Assembly: GCA_964030475.1 (NCBI GenBank)
Contig: CAXIPT010000008.1
Location: forward strand, 2,912,937 to 2,976,936
Direction of reading: 5' to 3'
DNA: 64,000 bases
From: Tethya wilhelma
Taxonomy: Eukaryota; Porifera; Demospongiae; Tethyida; Tethyidae
Notes under the pieces: model-generated
Seen by the model: the letters and a program-made list of their open reading frames with translations, nothing else
Databases searched by the model: none
What the model was told of the DNA's origin: nothing
Translations under genes and position numbers: made by a program
Part shown: positions 12,044 to 25,800 of the stretch, piece by piece
Layout: each line of letters starts with the position of its first letter
Numbering within the stretch: position 1 is the stretch's first letter

Positions 12044-13977
12044 GAGTTTGGTCAAATCAGGTCGAAACAATGTAGTGACAATGTGCAAGATAAAGTCTAT
12101 CCATCACAATTGGCTGAACTTTAAAATAGGAAAAACAAAATTTTAACTGTAGTTCTGTTTTATCCTTGTGTATATGACATTGATTTGTTAATTTCCTCTC
12201 TATTTCCTCTGCCTTTATCTCTGTCTCCCACTCTCTCTTCATGGTTTACACACACGGTTTGAGTGTGCATTGCTTGTTTCATTTAATCCCAACTGCTAAT
12301 TCTGCTCAGGTTGTGATGACACATCACCGTCATTCAATCCTCCCCTCCCTCAATTGGACCTCTTGTGTTACGTCATATGAAACAATGTACCACTGTGTGT
12401 TGTGGGTTTGCTACTAATGCAATTTAGTATTTTTTTTCTTGGAAATCTCTTACTCATCCTCGCAGTGTCCATAGTGAGCCTCTAATATAGTTAAGTCAGC
12501 TCTAGTTTGTGGTGGTTTCAGCCCCATGGTGATTTGACGTGCAATTTGATAAGAGTGTTCTGTTACCAGGTGAATGTGAAGCATGTTGCTCTTTGTCTGC
12601 AGTAAAGAGTCACAACTCTTACTGAACCACACCACTTGCCATGTCCTGAAGCACGTTAAATTTATATTTGCTATACACCGCACAGAAATGTGTAAAACTT
12701 GCAAATGGTGTATATCGCTACCCGCCTTTGTAAATCACTTTGCATGTCTTGAAACACATTCAAGATATAATATATTATTTATGCATAACCCGCTCCAAGC
12801 ATAGATTCTAGCCTGTACATGCTGTTTGTGCAAAAAAATTGCAAAAGTTGTACCAACTAAGGGAGGGTGTGGGAATATTCAGATCACAAGTCTCACTTTC
12901 TGCTTGTGTGTGAGCCTCAAGTTGCAGTTTCACTGCCTTGGAATGCTTTTATACTCTTTTCCTCTTCGCCGCCTTCCAATTTCCAAGAAGGTCACCGAGA
13001 ATATGGCAAGTTTTTACAAGCCATTTACCTGTATGACTGACAGGCGCTGTCCGTATTTGCATTGTATGCACTACAAGGTATGCTGTTGTGATGTGTTCTA
13101 AGAGATTTCTTGGACTAGCTGCGGCAATAGTATGTGTGACTGTTTTCACAGTGTACCAGCTCAGACATGCAGGTTTGTATTAATTTTGGAAGAGGGAAAA
13201 TTCCTGAGGTTTTCAGGCTTGCCAGAGGAGATTTTTGTCCTCAGAAGCACCTCTTTTCTCATTCAGGGGCATTTGTTAACAACTAGTGTTTGTTGGCAGA
13301 CGATGTCTAAACAATAGGAATTCGCTCAGGTGCAGGTGGAGTGTATCACAGCTTGAAGTAAATGAATGAATAGTGTGTGTGTGTGTGTCTGTGTATATAT
13401 GCAGCTCAAGTGTGTGTGTACATGAAAAGGAATGTACACTATCTAGTGTTGCTTTTGATGCTACTGTGTGAATGTGTTGTCTTTTTTTTTCTCTCTGAGC
13501 ACTAGTGGCAAATGAAATTACAATTAATTGGTATGTTGTGTTGATGTGGTTAAATATTTGGCATGATTTGAAGTCACTGATGGGTGTTGAGCTGGGCTAT
13601 CTCTCTCCTCTACCAGGGTGTAAGTGTCAACCATGCCCTATTTGGTGCGATAATCATGGCGGTGCCTGTTTACTTACAAAACTAGAAAAATCTTTTTTGT
13701 TTGGAAAAATTTAGAGATTTAATGAAATTATGATGAAATGGGCTAACTAACTAATAGTGTACCATTGTGTTATGATATTTTGAATTTGTTATCAAGTTTC
13801 GTATGTTCGCATAAAATGAGTATGTATGAGTGTTCATGGGATGGATGCAGCTATGCTAGGAATACAATCACATATCTACTCATGCAAAAATTCTTTGCCT
13901 GCATTCACAACTGCCTGGCTGCATACTTCAACTGCCTGTTGTTAAATGAAAAATATAGATATATTGTTGCAGCGTCG

Positions 13978-13978
<1 letters not shown>

Positions 13979-14052
<74 letters not shown>
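13979..14052 (+). repeat. (TG)n microsatellite, about 37 units
   Basis: One of the longest uninterrupted dinucleotide arrays in the window. Confidence 0.98.
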
Positions 14053-14053
<1 letters not shown>

Positions 14054-15372
14054 AGTCCCTTGGGTTCGTAAAATTCCTAGCAGCAAGACTTGGTTTTGCA
14101 AGTGTGGAGTGCTAAGTGAATTAGTCCTAATTGAATTTAAGTCAAGTGGTCATTGTGTGTAGAACTTATACCTGCCCACTACACACACATGCAAGCCTGG
14201 TTGTGTTCCTTCGTACATGCACTTGTACGCAAAAAGCTGCATGTGCACTCGCTGAAAGACTATAGCCCATAGTTGCTCTAACGAAGTGAGGTGAGTAATG
14301 GATGGTGGATTGGGTTGCAGTAAGACTGGTGAGCTGGCCTAATCACTTGCATACTTGTTCATGCTAATGGACTTCCGTCTCCCACTAGGGTTTGTGAGTG
14401 GAGTACTTCTCCACTGGTATTTGCCTCTTACCGCACGACTGCAGCAATATGTACATGTATGTATGTATGTATGTTGTTTCACACAATAAGAACTGCATCT
14501 GTAATACATGTGAGACCCTTTGCACTCAAATGAATGATCCATTAATAATCCTACCACCACTACCACCATCAGTGCAGTGGCACATTAACTCCTAATAGCC
14601 AACTACATTACACTCTCCCCCAAAGAGTGAAGACATTAGCCTCTGGAGTCAGCCTGTCTGCTACTACAGACCATCTCGCTAGAACCCTGCCAATGTTTCT
14701 GTTGAGTTTAGTAAAAGAATTTACTATATCTGTGTTTGTGTACATCTATGTATACATTTGCGTGATGGACTATAGGTCTAGTTGTGGTACCCTACATGTA
14801 CATTGTGCAGTATAGGCTGCAGTAGTATTATACTCGAGGAAGCCATTTCAATTTGAATGTAAATTGACGTATGAGGCTGCATTGCACCGAGATCAGATTT
14901 CGCACTGTTTTCTAACTTTGCTATAATCGTGCATTTCTTTGGTTCACATCCTTCCTCTATATATACATGTGTACATTGCGCATGCTATATTTCGAGCCCT
15001 GGGTATAATGTGTGCAGTGTCTTATGCATATCTCTATGTCTATATATGTGTTGTTGTATGTATTTTGCTGCATTGTTGAATGTGCATATGCAATGTATCA
15101 CAGCAACGGTGGCGGCTCATTGCTATTAGGAAAATGAGTGGTATTCTTCTATTGAACTTGTGTTCATTGGCTTGATGCTTTAAATGCACATATCACCATC
15201 GATATGGCTTGCCATTGCTCTCTGTGTGTGCCATACTTGTACACAATGCACCTTCAATGTGAGGTGCTAATGCTATTGCGTGTGGGGGTTGATATGCTTG
15301 TTACATCATCGACTTCAATGGGATGAGTTCATGTGAATACAATGATGAAGGTAGGACAACCTTTGACCTCTT

Positions 15373-15375
<3 letters not shown>

Positions 15376-15450
<75 letters not shown>

Positions 15451-15470
15451 TTCTTTCTTTCTTTCTTTTC
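15376..15470 (+). repeat. (CT)n array with CTTT interruptions
   Basis: CT dinucleotides interrupted by CTTT units, ending in a CTTT tetranucleotide run. The array is strongly pyrimidine on the plus strand. Confidence 0.97.
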
Positions 15471-16313
15471 TGGAGGTATGGCTCGAGAGCCAGTAGTGTA
15501 AATCCACAATGTCATAGTGCAATGTGTCAAGATAGGAGTGTGGCAACAAATCAATCTAATTGTGTCGTCCATTCCTTCCACACTTTCTTATGCCTTTCCT
15601 TTTAATGTGGACTACTCAAAAGAAAAAGAAGAAGCCTTCTTTTGAAGCTAGCATTATTTTTAAGTTAATCTCAGCCTACACGTGTGTGCTTTTGATTGTA
15701 ATCTCTTAACGAGTGGAATTACAGTGCTTCAATAGGGTTTCTAATCACCATTAAATTATTCAACGATGATTGCTGTAATTGCCACTGGCTGTGCTCACTA
15801 CAACCCTATTCCAGAGATTTATAATCTTCACTAATTGTTTTGTTTTGATAGTAATTAGTGGTCAATTAGTGTGCGTAATGCCAGCAATGTTATCCCAATT
15901 ACATTGTTTTAATGTGGTAGTTTATGCTGTGAACAGAACACATAGGAACTATGGCTCGGACCACGTTATGTCTGGCCATATCACCCTCTAGTAGGTGACA
16001 AAATGTTTGGAGTTGTTCAAATATTTGTTTCGTACACCTGTACATGTACATTTCCTCCATGTACCTAAGACACTGTTGATTACATGTGCTTGCATCGATT
16101 GATAGTAATATGCATAAATTTGCCGATAATTTTGTATGCACTTAGTTTGTGTGCTGTGCATCAGTCGATTGTGGGTATTTTGTGTCCATCCATGCCTGAC
16201 CCCCACGGACAGGATGGCTAATGACCTCGTAATGACCTCTTTTACGCAAGACATTATGGAGAGGAAGACTGTTGCCATGACTACAGTGCTATATAAATAA
16301 ACACATGCCTCAT

Positions 16314-16318
<5 letters not shown>

Positions 16319-16400
<82 letters not shown>

Positions 16401-16406
16401 TGTGTA
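16319..16406 (+). repeat. (TG)n microsatellite with two TA interruptions
   Basis: TG dinucleotides with single A substitutions near 16349 and 16395. Confidence 0.97.
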
Positions 16407-17686
16407 CTATGTACACCACTCATTCTTGCATGCTTATTCACTCACTGGTATACACTTGTACACATGCACACTGGATAGAGCATAGAAGGATGACGATGGG
16501 GCACCTCATGTCAGAAGTGTGATTTTCATACATGTATATGCATACAGTGTGAACACATGCTTGTATATAATTGTATAGTCATCTGTGATGAAGAGCCGAT
16601 AATGGTGTATCACGTACTTTCTTGCAAATGGCTTCCAAAAATTAATGTATAGCCAATATTAACACACATACAGTAGTCTATAGCCAATCTATATCACCCT
16701 TGGTGTCTCCTCCAGTACCTTCTGTGTATAGTACATTCATCCACACAACGTGCCAGTCAGTATCACTCATAGTATTGTAACCCAGTAAAGTAATATAGTG
16801 GCTTTAAGTGACACCTGAAGGGCATGGTGTATTGTGGTATGGGAGGAATTCAAGGGCAGTTGGTCGTATTACAAGCCCTCCCTGGAGACTTTCTGCACGC
16901 TGGTATGTGCTGCTTGTAATGTGTCAATTACTCTTTGCGGTCGTTATCATTGTTAATTCTGAAATGGTGGTTTGTTTGGACTTGTTGCTAAGTACCAACT
17001 GGTATGTCATTGAGTGAAAAAGTGTGTAACCCTCTCTTTATGTCTCTCCCTTTGAGTGTGTGTGAGTGGAGTGTGCGGCCACCTTAATGTGGTGTGTCTG
17101 TGTGTGTCTGTGGTGGGCAGTGTTTATTTGTTTGCTGGTCTGTTCATTGTGTTCATTTTCTAAATAGCTAGAGTTGTGTGTTGCAGTGAGAGTCAGTGCA
17201 TATAAAGTCAACTTTAGCTAGCTAGTTTGGTGATTTTTCTGTCTTCAGTTTTGGTTGTTATTCTCCTGTTGTGTGTACTGATTTCCTTTGAATTGCATGT
17301 ACTTGTGATGATGTCACCGTTTTATGACATCACTAGATGAAGTGTGAGCTTGTGTGATGTCATAGTTGTAGCTTCAGGGGAAATGGCAATTATTATTGTA
17401 TGCATGTTCTAGAACATCAATGTAAAATAGTACACAGTGATATTTGGGCAGTTTCTTGTGCTTTGATTTTGGCCAACCCCCCCTGGAGTGTTAGTGGTTC
17501 ATAGCATAAACCATGCATGGGTCCAAAGGTCAACATTCTCTTGGATGTTGAGTGACAAACTGAGGCATGGCTACATTTAGTGGTGTCTGGGTACAGTCAG
17601 AAAGCAAAAAAATCAATGTTTATACTATCAGTTACACCATGTATGCTCACACTCACGCGCATTCATGAACAGGTGTAAGTACACAG

Positions 17687-17956
17687 TTGTGGGAACAGAG
17701 CAAAAAGGACAACCCTGATCCTCAAAAGTGAGTTGTGCATGCAATTATTCAAAAATAAACAAAACAAGCAGACAAAAAACTTTCAGTGTATGCCTGTAAC
17801 TTTAGTCGCTAGGTTTAATGATGATATTATTAATAAGTTAATCGCATCGAGTAATATGTTAATTGGATTGAGTGATATGTGATACCTATCTAGTGAACGT
17901 CACATTGTTAGGTTTATTAATGTATGCGCTCTACTGAGGTTAGAGTAAGTCCTGTT

Positions 17957-17997
<41 letters not shown>

Positions 17998-19778
17998 GTG
18001 TGTGTGTGTGTGTGATTCTGTCTATTTTGGAGCCACAACAATAGCTAGTGAGAAATGTCATGGAGGTAAACCTGAGCATTGTATATCCATTTGTATGACC
18101 AATTGTTGTATTTTCAACTTATGGAGTAAAATTTCAGGAAAAAAATGTTTTAGTCTAAGTTATTTTGTTAACTTTAAAAAATACTCACAGTTCGATGGCA
18201 TAAAAATGCCATGCAAACCTCATTGTTGCTAGTATGAGTAGTGATGGTGGTTATGTGAGATTCTAAGCTTCCTCTTCGTGAGTATTGTGAGTGAGAATGT
18301 GTTGAGTCAGCTGGAACAACCTGCCTTCCTTCCACCACCTTGGAGCAGTGTGGTGGAGGCAAGTGTATTAATCCTGTCAAGTGTGGTTTCAGTCAGTCTT
18401 CCCTCAGTGTGCTGTTCCCTTGGCTTCCTTTAAGGATCTGGTCAGCAAATGACCCCGCACTTGACCTACCTCTCATGTTACACATGTTCCCACCACTTGA
18501 GGGACACTTACTTATGTAAACCACGTGTGCTCTGTAGGCTCACCTGCCCCCAGCCTGGCTCTGGTGGTGTGTCCACTGCATGTGGGTGATTTACTCCTCA
18601 TGAGACTCTGTGGCTTTTTGTTATGAATTCTATTAGTTATTCTGCAAAAAGATAGTATGCTGTGTGTGTGAGTTTGAATACCAGCTAACCACGATGCAGT
18701 AATAGCGTGATAATGGTATCCATGGAGATGAGGTGAAGTATTCAAGATTAGGTGCTAGACAAAGTCGTTGAAATAACGATGAGATGAATGGTGCGATTTG
18801 TACTAAAACAAAAGTCCGTATATGGTAGGGAGAGAAAAAGATTCCAAGAAGACCGTTGCTATTTCTCACTGCTCCATCCTATATCCCCAGTCGTCACTAC
18901 ACAGGATACTCTCTTCAATAGTTTACATATGTGTAGTATGACATCAGATCTAGGCAATTAATAAAGTGGATTTTTAGAGGTCCTTAATTTCACGAGTGTG
19001 TAGCTGCTAGTGATGAGTGACCTTATAGAGTGTGCTGATGCAAAACGTGTGAACAGATATTCATGTACGTGTTTAGCATTCTAGTAATTCCATTACAAAG
19101 TCACACCTGACACAGTAATTTTAATTGATCGGCTATTTTTTTAAGCATATTCTTTTCTTTGGTGTGAAAAAACATAGTACCAGTTGTACATTCTTTAGCC
19201 TGTGCGTACACATACATGTGTAGTGTGCAGTGGTATTCGTGTGCACGTACACTATATATCTCAATGTCAGTGTCGTGTACACATGTGGGTCTCTGTGGAC
19301 TAGTGTTAAGATGTGTGTGTGTTCTTCAGGACAGGTAGGTATGTGCAAGTAAGTATGACAAATATTGTTTGTCCATACTTTTTTTTTTTTGGTTTTTAGT
19401 CTGTTCCATGTACGTATGTATTGTACATGGTGTAGGATTACACTATAAACAATTGATTAGGGTTACAACCAATTATCCATTAAGCTCTGTCTTGCCCGAG
19501 GCGATGTTTTGTTCTCCCCAGCCCACCCTTTAAACTGGCAACGGGCCCTTTAAGAAGATTATCGTTGCTAGGCACTCACACATAAGGCTGCTTGTAGCGT
19601 AGCTAGGCTACCCTAGGTATGCACAGATGTTGGGAGAGGTGAATGTAATGCTCTTATATGATTATGTGTTGGTCTAGGTTCATTCCTGTCCCTGTGGCTG
19701 GCTCTGATGCCTTGCTCAAGAGAATGAAGCAACAGGAGCAAGAGTGTAAGCAGCACAAGAGCCGTCTTGAGGTATGGT

Positions 19779-19842
<64 letters not shown>

Positions 19843-22800
19843 ATTTGCACGCACATGCATTAATACATTCAATTTGACTGTCAGTTTTTCTGGAATTCCA
19901 TTGGCTGCTTTCAATCAAATTCCAATCTCATTAATACAGTTATATTAGACAGTGGATTATAATTGCTCATTATTAGTTAATTACCTAACCACTAGCAGAG
20001 GCCTAAATCTGAAGCACACTTCTCTAATGTCTACAGCTGTTTCCAATTAGTATCCAGAGGGTTGAGGTCTTTCTCTGACCTAGGAAGTCCTGACATGATG
20101 TTGAGAGCTCAGTCTGGCTTTTGTTGTTATGTTTATTCACTAGTGTTGTCAATGGAAGTTGCCAGCTAAAGTTCACGTGAGCGTGAACCCTAGCTCCTTA
20201 AAAAATAGAACCAGGAAGTGTGGTTTTTGCCCAAGTTTGGTGTCTTTCTTTTTTTGTAAAGTTAAAGGAACTGTGTCACTACATACACAAGTGCTGTTTT
20301 GTTACCAAAAATAAAATGCGTTACTTTTTTGTTGACAAAGGTGCAAAACACGTACGTACATGGAGCTAGTATCTGGACATGGTACCCAGATCGCACTAGA
20401 AACAAAACAAACGATGTCACAACAGCTCATAGAACGTCATAAAACGTCACACATTTTATTTTTAGTAACAAAACAACGCTTATATAATTCCTTAATGTGT
20501 ATCTGACTCTAATAATATAGAGTTGTATTCCAGTTAACTGGTGGAATGATCACTGTTCCAATTCTTTTGCCTTTAAAGCATAAGGGGGTATTCGTTTGAT
20601 GTGTTTAACAGGAAGAGATTGTTTCTTGCTGTTAATGATTCCACTACATTACTGTGTGCGATGAATAGGAAATTATATAGGAACCATGATCACGTTTTAG
20701 GCACTAAAGTATTTTGTGTTTTCCCTATCTCACCTTCTTTCCTTTGTTTTCCTGTGAGATGGTATGAGACCTTCATTGTCCAGTGTGGTGCATACAATAA
20801 GGCACATATGTACATGTATAGTGCAAGTGTTTCCCTTCAAGCCTTGTTCATTACTTCAGTAGTAAAGCATGCTCTCTTTGTGACAATGTGTACATCCTAA
20901 TACTCCAGTGTTGCTAGGCAGCCAAACCTTTTGCTTGTAAATAACGTTTTGAAAGGATTGTTTGTGATATGAGCTGTGTGCCATTGGTTTTGCAGGGTCA
21001 ATGACTACCAAGTAAATATCTCTTATGAAATACAAAAAGTATTTAAGTCATTAGCCTGGTATGTACTAATGTGCAGACTTGGGGGGTAATTATTGAATTA
21101 GTTAATATGTGTACTATTATTATTTTATTATGTCGTACTGTATGCCTGCAGGTATTGTCAGAGGAGATCGTTCAGCTCCAAAGAAATCACACGACTGCTC
21201 TGGCAAAGATTGCCGAGCGGAAGAGAAAGCTTTTGGAGCAGAGTCACAGAGTGCTCAAGGTGAGGCTATGATGGCTGATTAGTGAAGGTGTGGGTAGAGT
21301 GATGATATGATAGCACATAGCCTGTTGAGCGCTGCAATGGGTGGAATGTTTAGAATGAAATGGTTGAGCAGTGCGTTGAGATGTTTGTGTGATGGTGTGA
21401 TAATGGTGTGTGTGCCTACACAAAATGCTATTGCATACAGTGTGTATGTTGAGCTGCTTGCTACAAATAAAGCCTACTCATACCTTGAATAAGTGAAATG
21501 AGCGTGCCTGTGCTAAATATAGACTACAACATATCTGGCTACTCTAGATTTGGAAAATTTTCTCCACGATTTTTTTGCAAGTTTGAATCTTTGTTTAGTG
21601 GAAGACAATTCAGTAAATATATTGCCTTAAATAGACATTCACTCTAGTTAATTTTCACCATCAATAAGAAAATATCTTTTTTTTTGTGTGTGTTTTTGTG
21701 TTTTTTTTTTGTTTTTTTTAAATTTACATTACATTACATTATTGACTGTTTGTGAAGTGGCCAGCAATGGTTTACGTCATCTTCCCCTCTGTCTCTTTCA
21801 TTTCCCCGGCAGGTGATGGTAGCTCAGGAGATCATCCGAAAGAGTGGCTACTCCGTTCAGCCAGAGGAAGAACAACTGAGGTATGCCACGTGTATCGATT
21901 ACGTACATACACCTATTTCCACCCTATTGCTTACGAACTTGAATCATTCCATTAAGCATTCCCAGCTACAACACGGTGTCAACTAGCTGACCCAGGTGCT
22001 CCATTGCTAAGGAAGTGGGAAAAGAGCATGTTGCCTGTTTACTACAGTGGCCTAGTCCTGTCCGCTTATGGTACTACCTTATAAGGCTAATTTTTTCCAG
22101 TATTACAATGTATTACATGTGCTTAAGTATGTGTGTACATGTACGTGTACTTTTTTTTGTGCACGTATGCATTTCGTCAGTGTATTGAGGTATTCATTTC
22201 CAAGTAGGAAGTTATGTCGGTTTGGGTAGTGGTGCGAGTAAGATTCAAATACCTCAGAGGTGCTCGATAGCGACTGGAGGAGCATTCCTCACTCCACATG
22301 CCAGACATTTCTTCATCTCCCTATCAACATCTGCTGTAGGGAAAACTAGAGTGTATTCATAGGCATTCTTGTGAACACTACGGGTCACACTCTGTGCTTT
22401 GGTTTTGATGAGTGTGCTTGTTTTCTGGCAGTATTGGTGCATTTTTTCTGCAAAATTATGAGAAGTTTTTATTATAGAGTGTAATTGCTTTCGTGTTGCA
22501 GAACACATTATGAGTATAATATTTGTGAAATTGGTTCGAATGTGATCACGTAGACCACGTGTGTGGTTGGCAGGGGAATCATTAGTTCCAGGTGCAATTC
22601 CTTTATGTTCCTATTTCATTAAAATAGCCCATAATATTATCATTATAAAAATTCTCTTTCCGCTACCACTGCCCGATTCCGATAAAATTTTCACGAATTT
22701 TTGGGTGTAGCTTTGTTTACGAGAGAGCAATGAGGCTGGCTGCACGGGATTTGCTGGCGTTACTTCTTGGAATGTAACCGTCCACTTGCCCTGGTATTAT

Positions 22801-25800
22801 AATGGATGCTTGTATGTGTGGGCATGCATGCATGCCTGCCCGCTAGCAGCTATGCACTAGTTATGGCTTGGTTAGCATAATCTCATTATTTTTCCATGGT
22901 TACTGTTGTGCAGTTTCATGTTGCAAGTTGTTGGCTTGTTGTTCTAATTGGCTACTTACTAACTGAAGCTCTTGTGATGTTGTAAATGGTTTATTTTCTC
23001 TTTCCTGACAGGATTAGGCTGGAAACTATTCAAGCAGAACTAGACGCTCCTCTTCAGTTTAAGGTACATGTGTGTGTGTCGCGTCTGTGTGAGCATTGCT
23101 TATTTCAAGAATTACACCCCGTGCTCTTTCTTTTCCTGTTTTGCTGTTATTCTACACACACTGGATTATGTCAAGTACATGCATGCATGTACAGTATTAT
23201 AAAATTTTATGTGTGCTATGTTTTGGTGATTGTAGGCTACTCAAGTTCCATTTGAATATCCACTTGCTTAAGGCAATACTTTGTATTTTTATGCTGCAAT
23301 CTTTCGAGTATAATATATGAGAGCTAGGTTAAAATGCACAATGTTATTATTATTAGTAGATAGATTGTGGTTAATAGATATCAGTAGCTAAGACTGTGTG
23401 AAGATTGGAAAGAAAAACATATCACAGATCGACTTTACATGCACGTAGCATTAAGTCACTGACAGATCATCAGCAGTGGACATGATCTGAGGGAGTGAGA
23501 GCACCTATCATAGCCACTGTGGGAGGGACCATTAACACTGCCAGGGAGGGCTGGTGCAGGGTTACTGCTTTGAGCATGAACGCCTCTATGCACCGTATAT
23601 TGAGGGGAGTGGTTAATATTATCTGCAGAGAGCTGGTGCTGTATAGTGTGAGTTGTATATACACTGTGGATTATTTGTACACACCCAAGATAGATAGTGT
23701 GTGGTGCATCCCATATACACATACCAACACATGCGTACATACAGGTGTATGCATATTTTTATGTTGTAGCTGCTTTGTGTGTGTGTATGTGTGTGTGTGT
23801 GTATGCGGTGTGTTCTCCACCATCAGTGTAATTATTGTATGGTCACATGGTTGATTGACACCACTTGTAGAAGGGCCTTTGTTGTGTGTCAGTTCCTTGA
23901 AGTAAAGCTATGAGGGAACACTCCGAACCAAGCTAAGCATAACCCACTACTCTCTTGTCATCTGCTAGTTTAGACCACCCTACAAGGTGAACATGTTTCA
24001 TCTGTGGGTGGGTCTTTAGTGTAGCAGTGTGATGTATGTAGAATGCCATTATAGTGGTCTGTTGTTTGAATGGAGAGGGGGGGAAAATTTATGAGTGGTG
24101 ATTTTAACTCGAATTGACCACGTGTTGTTCTTTAACTCAATAGTTATTGATTACTATTGGCATGGAAATGGTAATGTGGAAGAATTGGTATCTATAGAAA
24201 TCAAAGCAAGGGAGTGGGGGTTGATTAATCGGCCATGTGTAGTTGTGTGTCTTGCATGTGTGTGCTGCAATAGTGAGGTGTGTGCGTGGCTGCCTGGTTA
24301 ATGTTGCTACGAGGTGTCTCCCTTGCCTACCTCTAAAGTGTCCAAACCATTGGAATGTGCCATACTCATATCGTGTCTCTCTATCGTTTCTCACTACTAC
24401 CTCCCAATCATTGCCCCAGAGTTTTGTGGCTGAGAGGCTCTTGACCATGTCTGGCTATGTCATGTAGGCTGGTCCATGAGCTCATAGCTAACTGCTTGGT
24501 TACAACTGAATGGGTCACGTAGCAACCTTTGTGCCAAATTTAAATCTTAACTGTAACACGTATGTTTTATAATTGGCGAGGTAATTGGTAATTTAGTATT
24601 AGGGGGATCCCAATATTTTCACCAAAATTAGCAATGATCCTAGCAACCATATAAGTCCATGCATGGAACCAGCCTGGAGGTAATGGATAGTTTAAGCTAC
24701 TCATTAGTCAACTTAAGTAATGTAATCTAATTTACATACGAGTGTAGTGTGTGGACTTTCAAAAACACACAATCTTCTGGTGTGCATAGTGTACGTGATT
24801 GTACAAAGGATGAAGCAAATGATACTGTAAACAATAGCAGGCATACTCTTGTGGGTAATACCTGTACAAGTGTCACTCGCATGTTCGTGAACATGTCGCG
24901 ATAATTTGGCTTCAATGTTAGGAGCACCGTACATACATGTGTGTTATGCATACCATTTGTTTTTTGTGAGAGCTCCTTAGCAACAGCTGATCCATAGCAC
25001 CTTGGAGATGCAGCTCACATTAGTATTGTTTCAATGGTCTATGATTATGTGCTTGTTTTTTGTAATGAGCTTAAATTCAGCCTGACTTGATGTTTTCAAC
25101 CAACTGATTAAGTGTACTCGAGGATGCTAGGAATGTAATTAGGTCATAATTGAGATAAGTGGAGTGGAGTAAACGTTCAAGTTGTTGCAAAGTAGCTTGG
25201 TGGTTTGGGCAAGATGTTGCTGTCCACATCTTGGGGTGAGCAGGGGCTATCATGGTTTACCTGAAGTAGTAACACACCCTTGAATAGCCCAGAGAGAAGC
25301 TACACATGTGCATTGAATAGTGACGTATGTTTGTGTGTGTGTTTGGTATGTATTTGGTAGTGTCTTGCCACCAGGTCCTACCACAGGTTGAAACCTGATA
25401 CCCAGCTATCAAACCTCTGTTTGTAGCAGTTTCAGTGCATTGTGTGTTCAAAGCAGCAAGAGAACTTCCATGTTTGTCCACCGTGGAATGACAATACAAT
25501 AAACCATTGTGATGCAATATCACTACCCCATGAGAGCCGTATGTATTTTTCTGCACTCTGTATTGGTTCTGTGTGTCTTGAGTTGGCACGAGGTTTAGCA
25601 CCCTCCCCTCTTAGTTCATCCTAGACCAACTGTGTGGCAGTGAGCTCAAAAGGCCCTACCTGGCCGCACTGTCCTCTGTCACTGTCTCAGGAGACAGACT
25701 CTGTTGATGAACCCCAATTCACTCTGACGTACAAATGAAGCCAGGTCGTTTTCCTTTAACCTACTAATAATTTAATCGCACACACAAACACGGTCCATTT

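Larger units (their letters stand above)
9014..17686. other. Microsatellite-rich, gene-free stretch upstream of the first identified NUP54 exon
   Basis: Apart from the arrays listed separately, I see no supportable coding sequence. Frames that look open over (CT)n or (TG)n arrays encode only Ser-Leu or Cys-Val repeats. Because NUP54 needs several more 5' exons, some may be hidden here or lie left of the window. The plus strand stays T/G-rich, consistent with plus-strand transcription. Confidence 0.45.

Noticed and set aside
22254..22508. 84-codon minus-strand frame inside a NUP54 intron
   Set aside because: It has somewhat protein-like composition, but no start context, partner exon or family match could be found.
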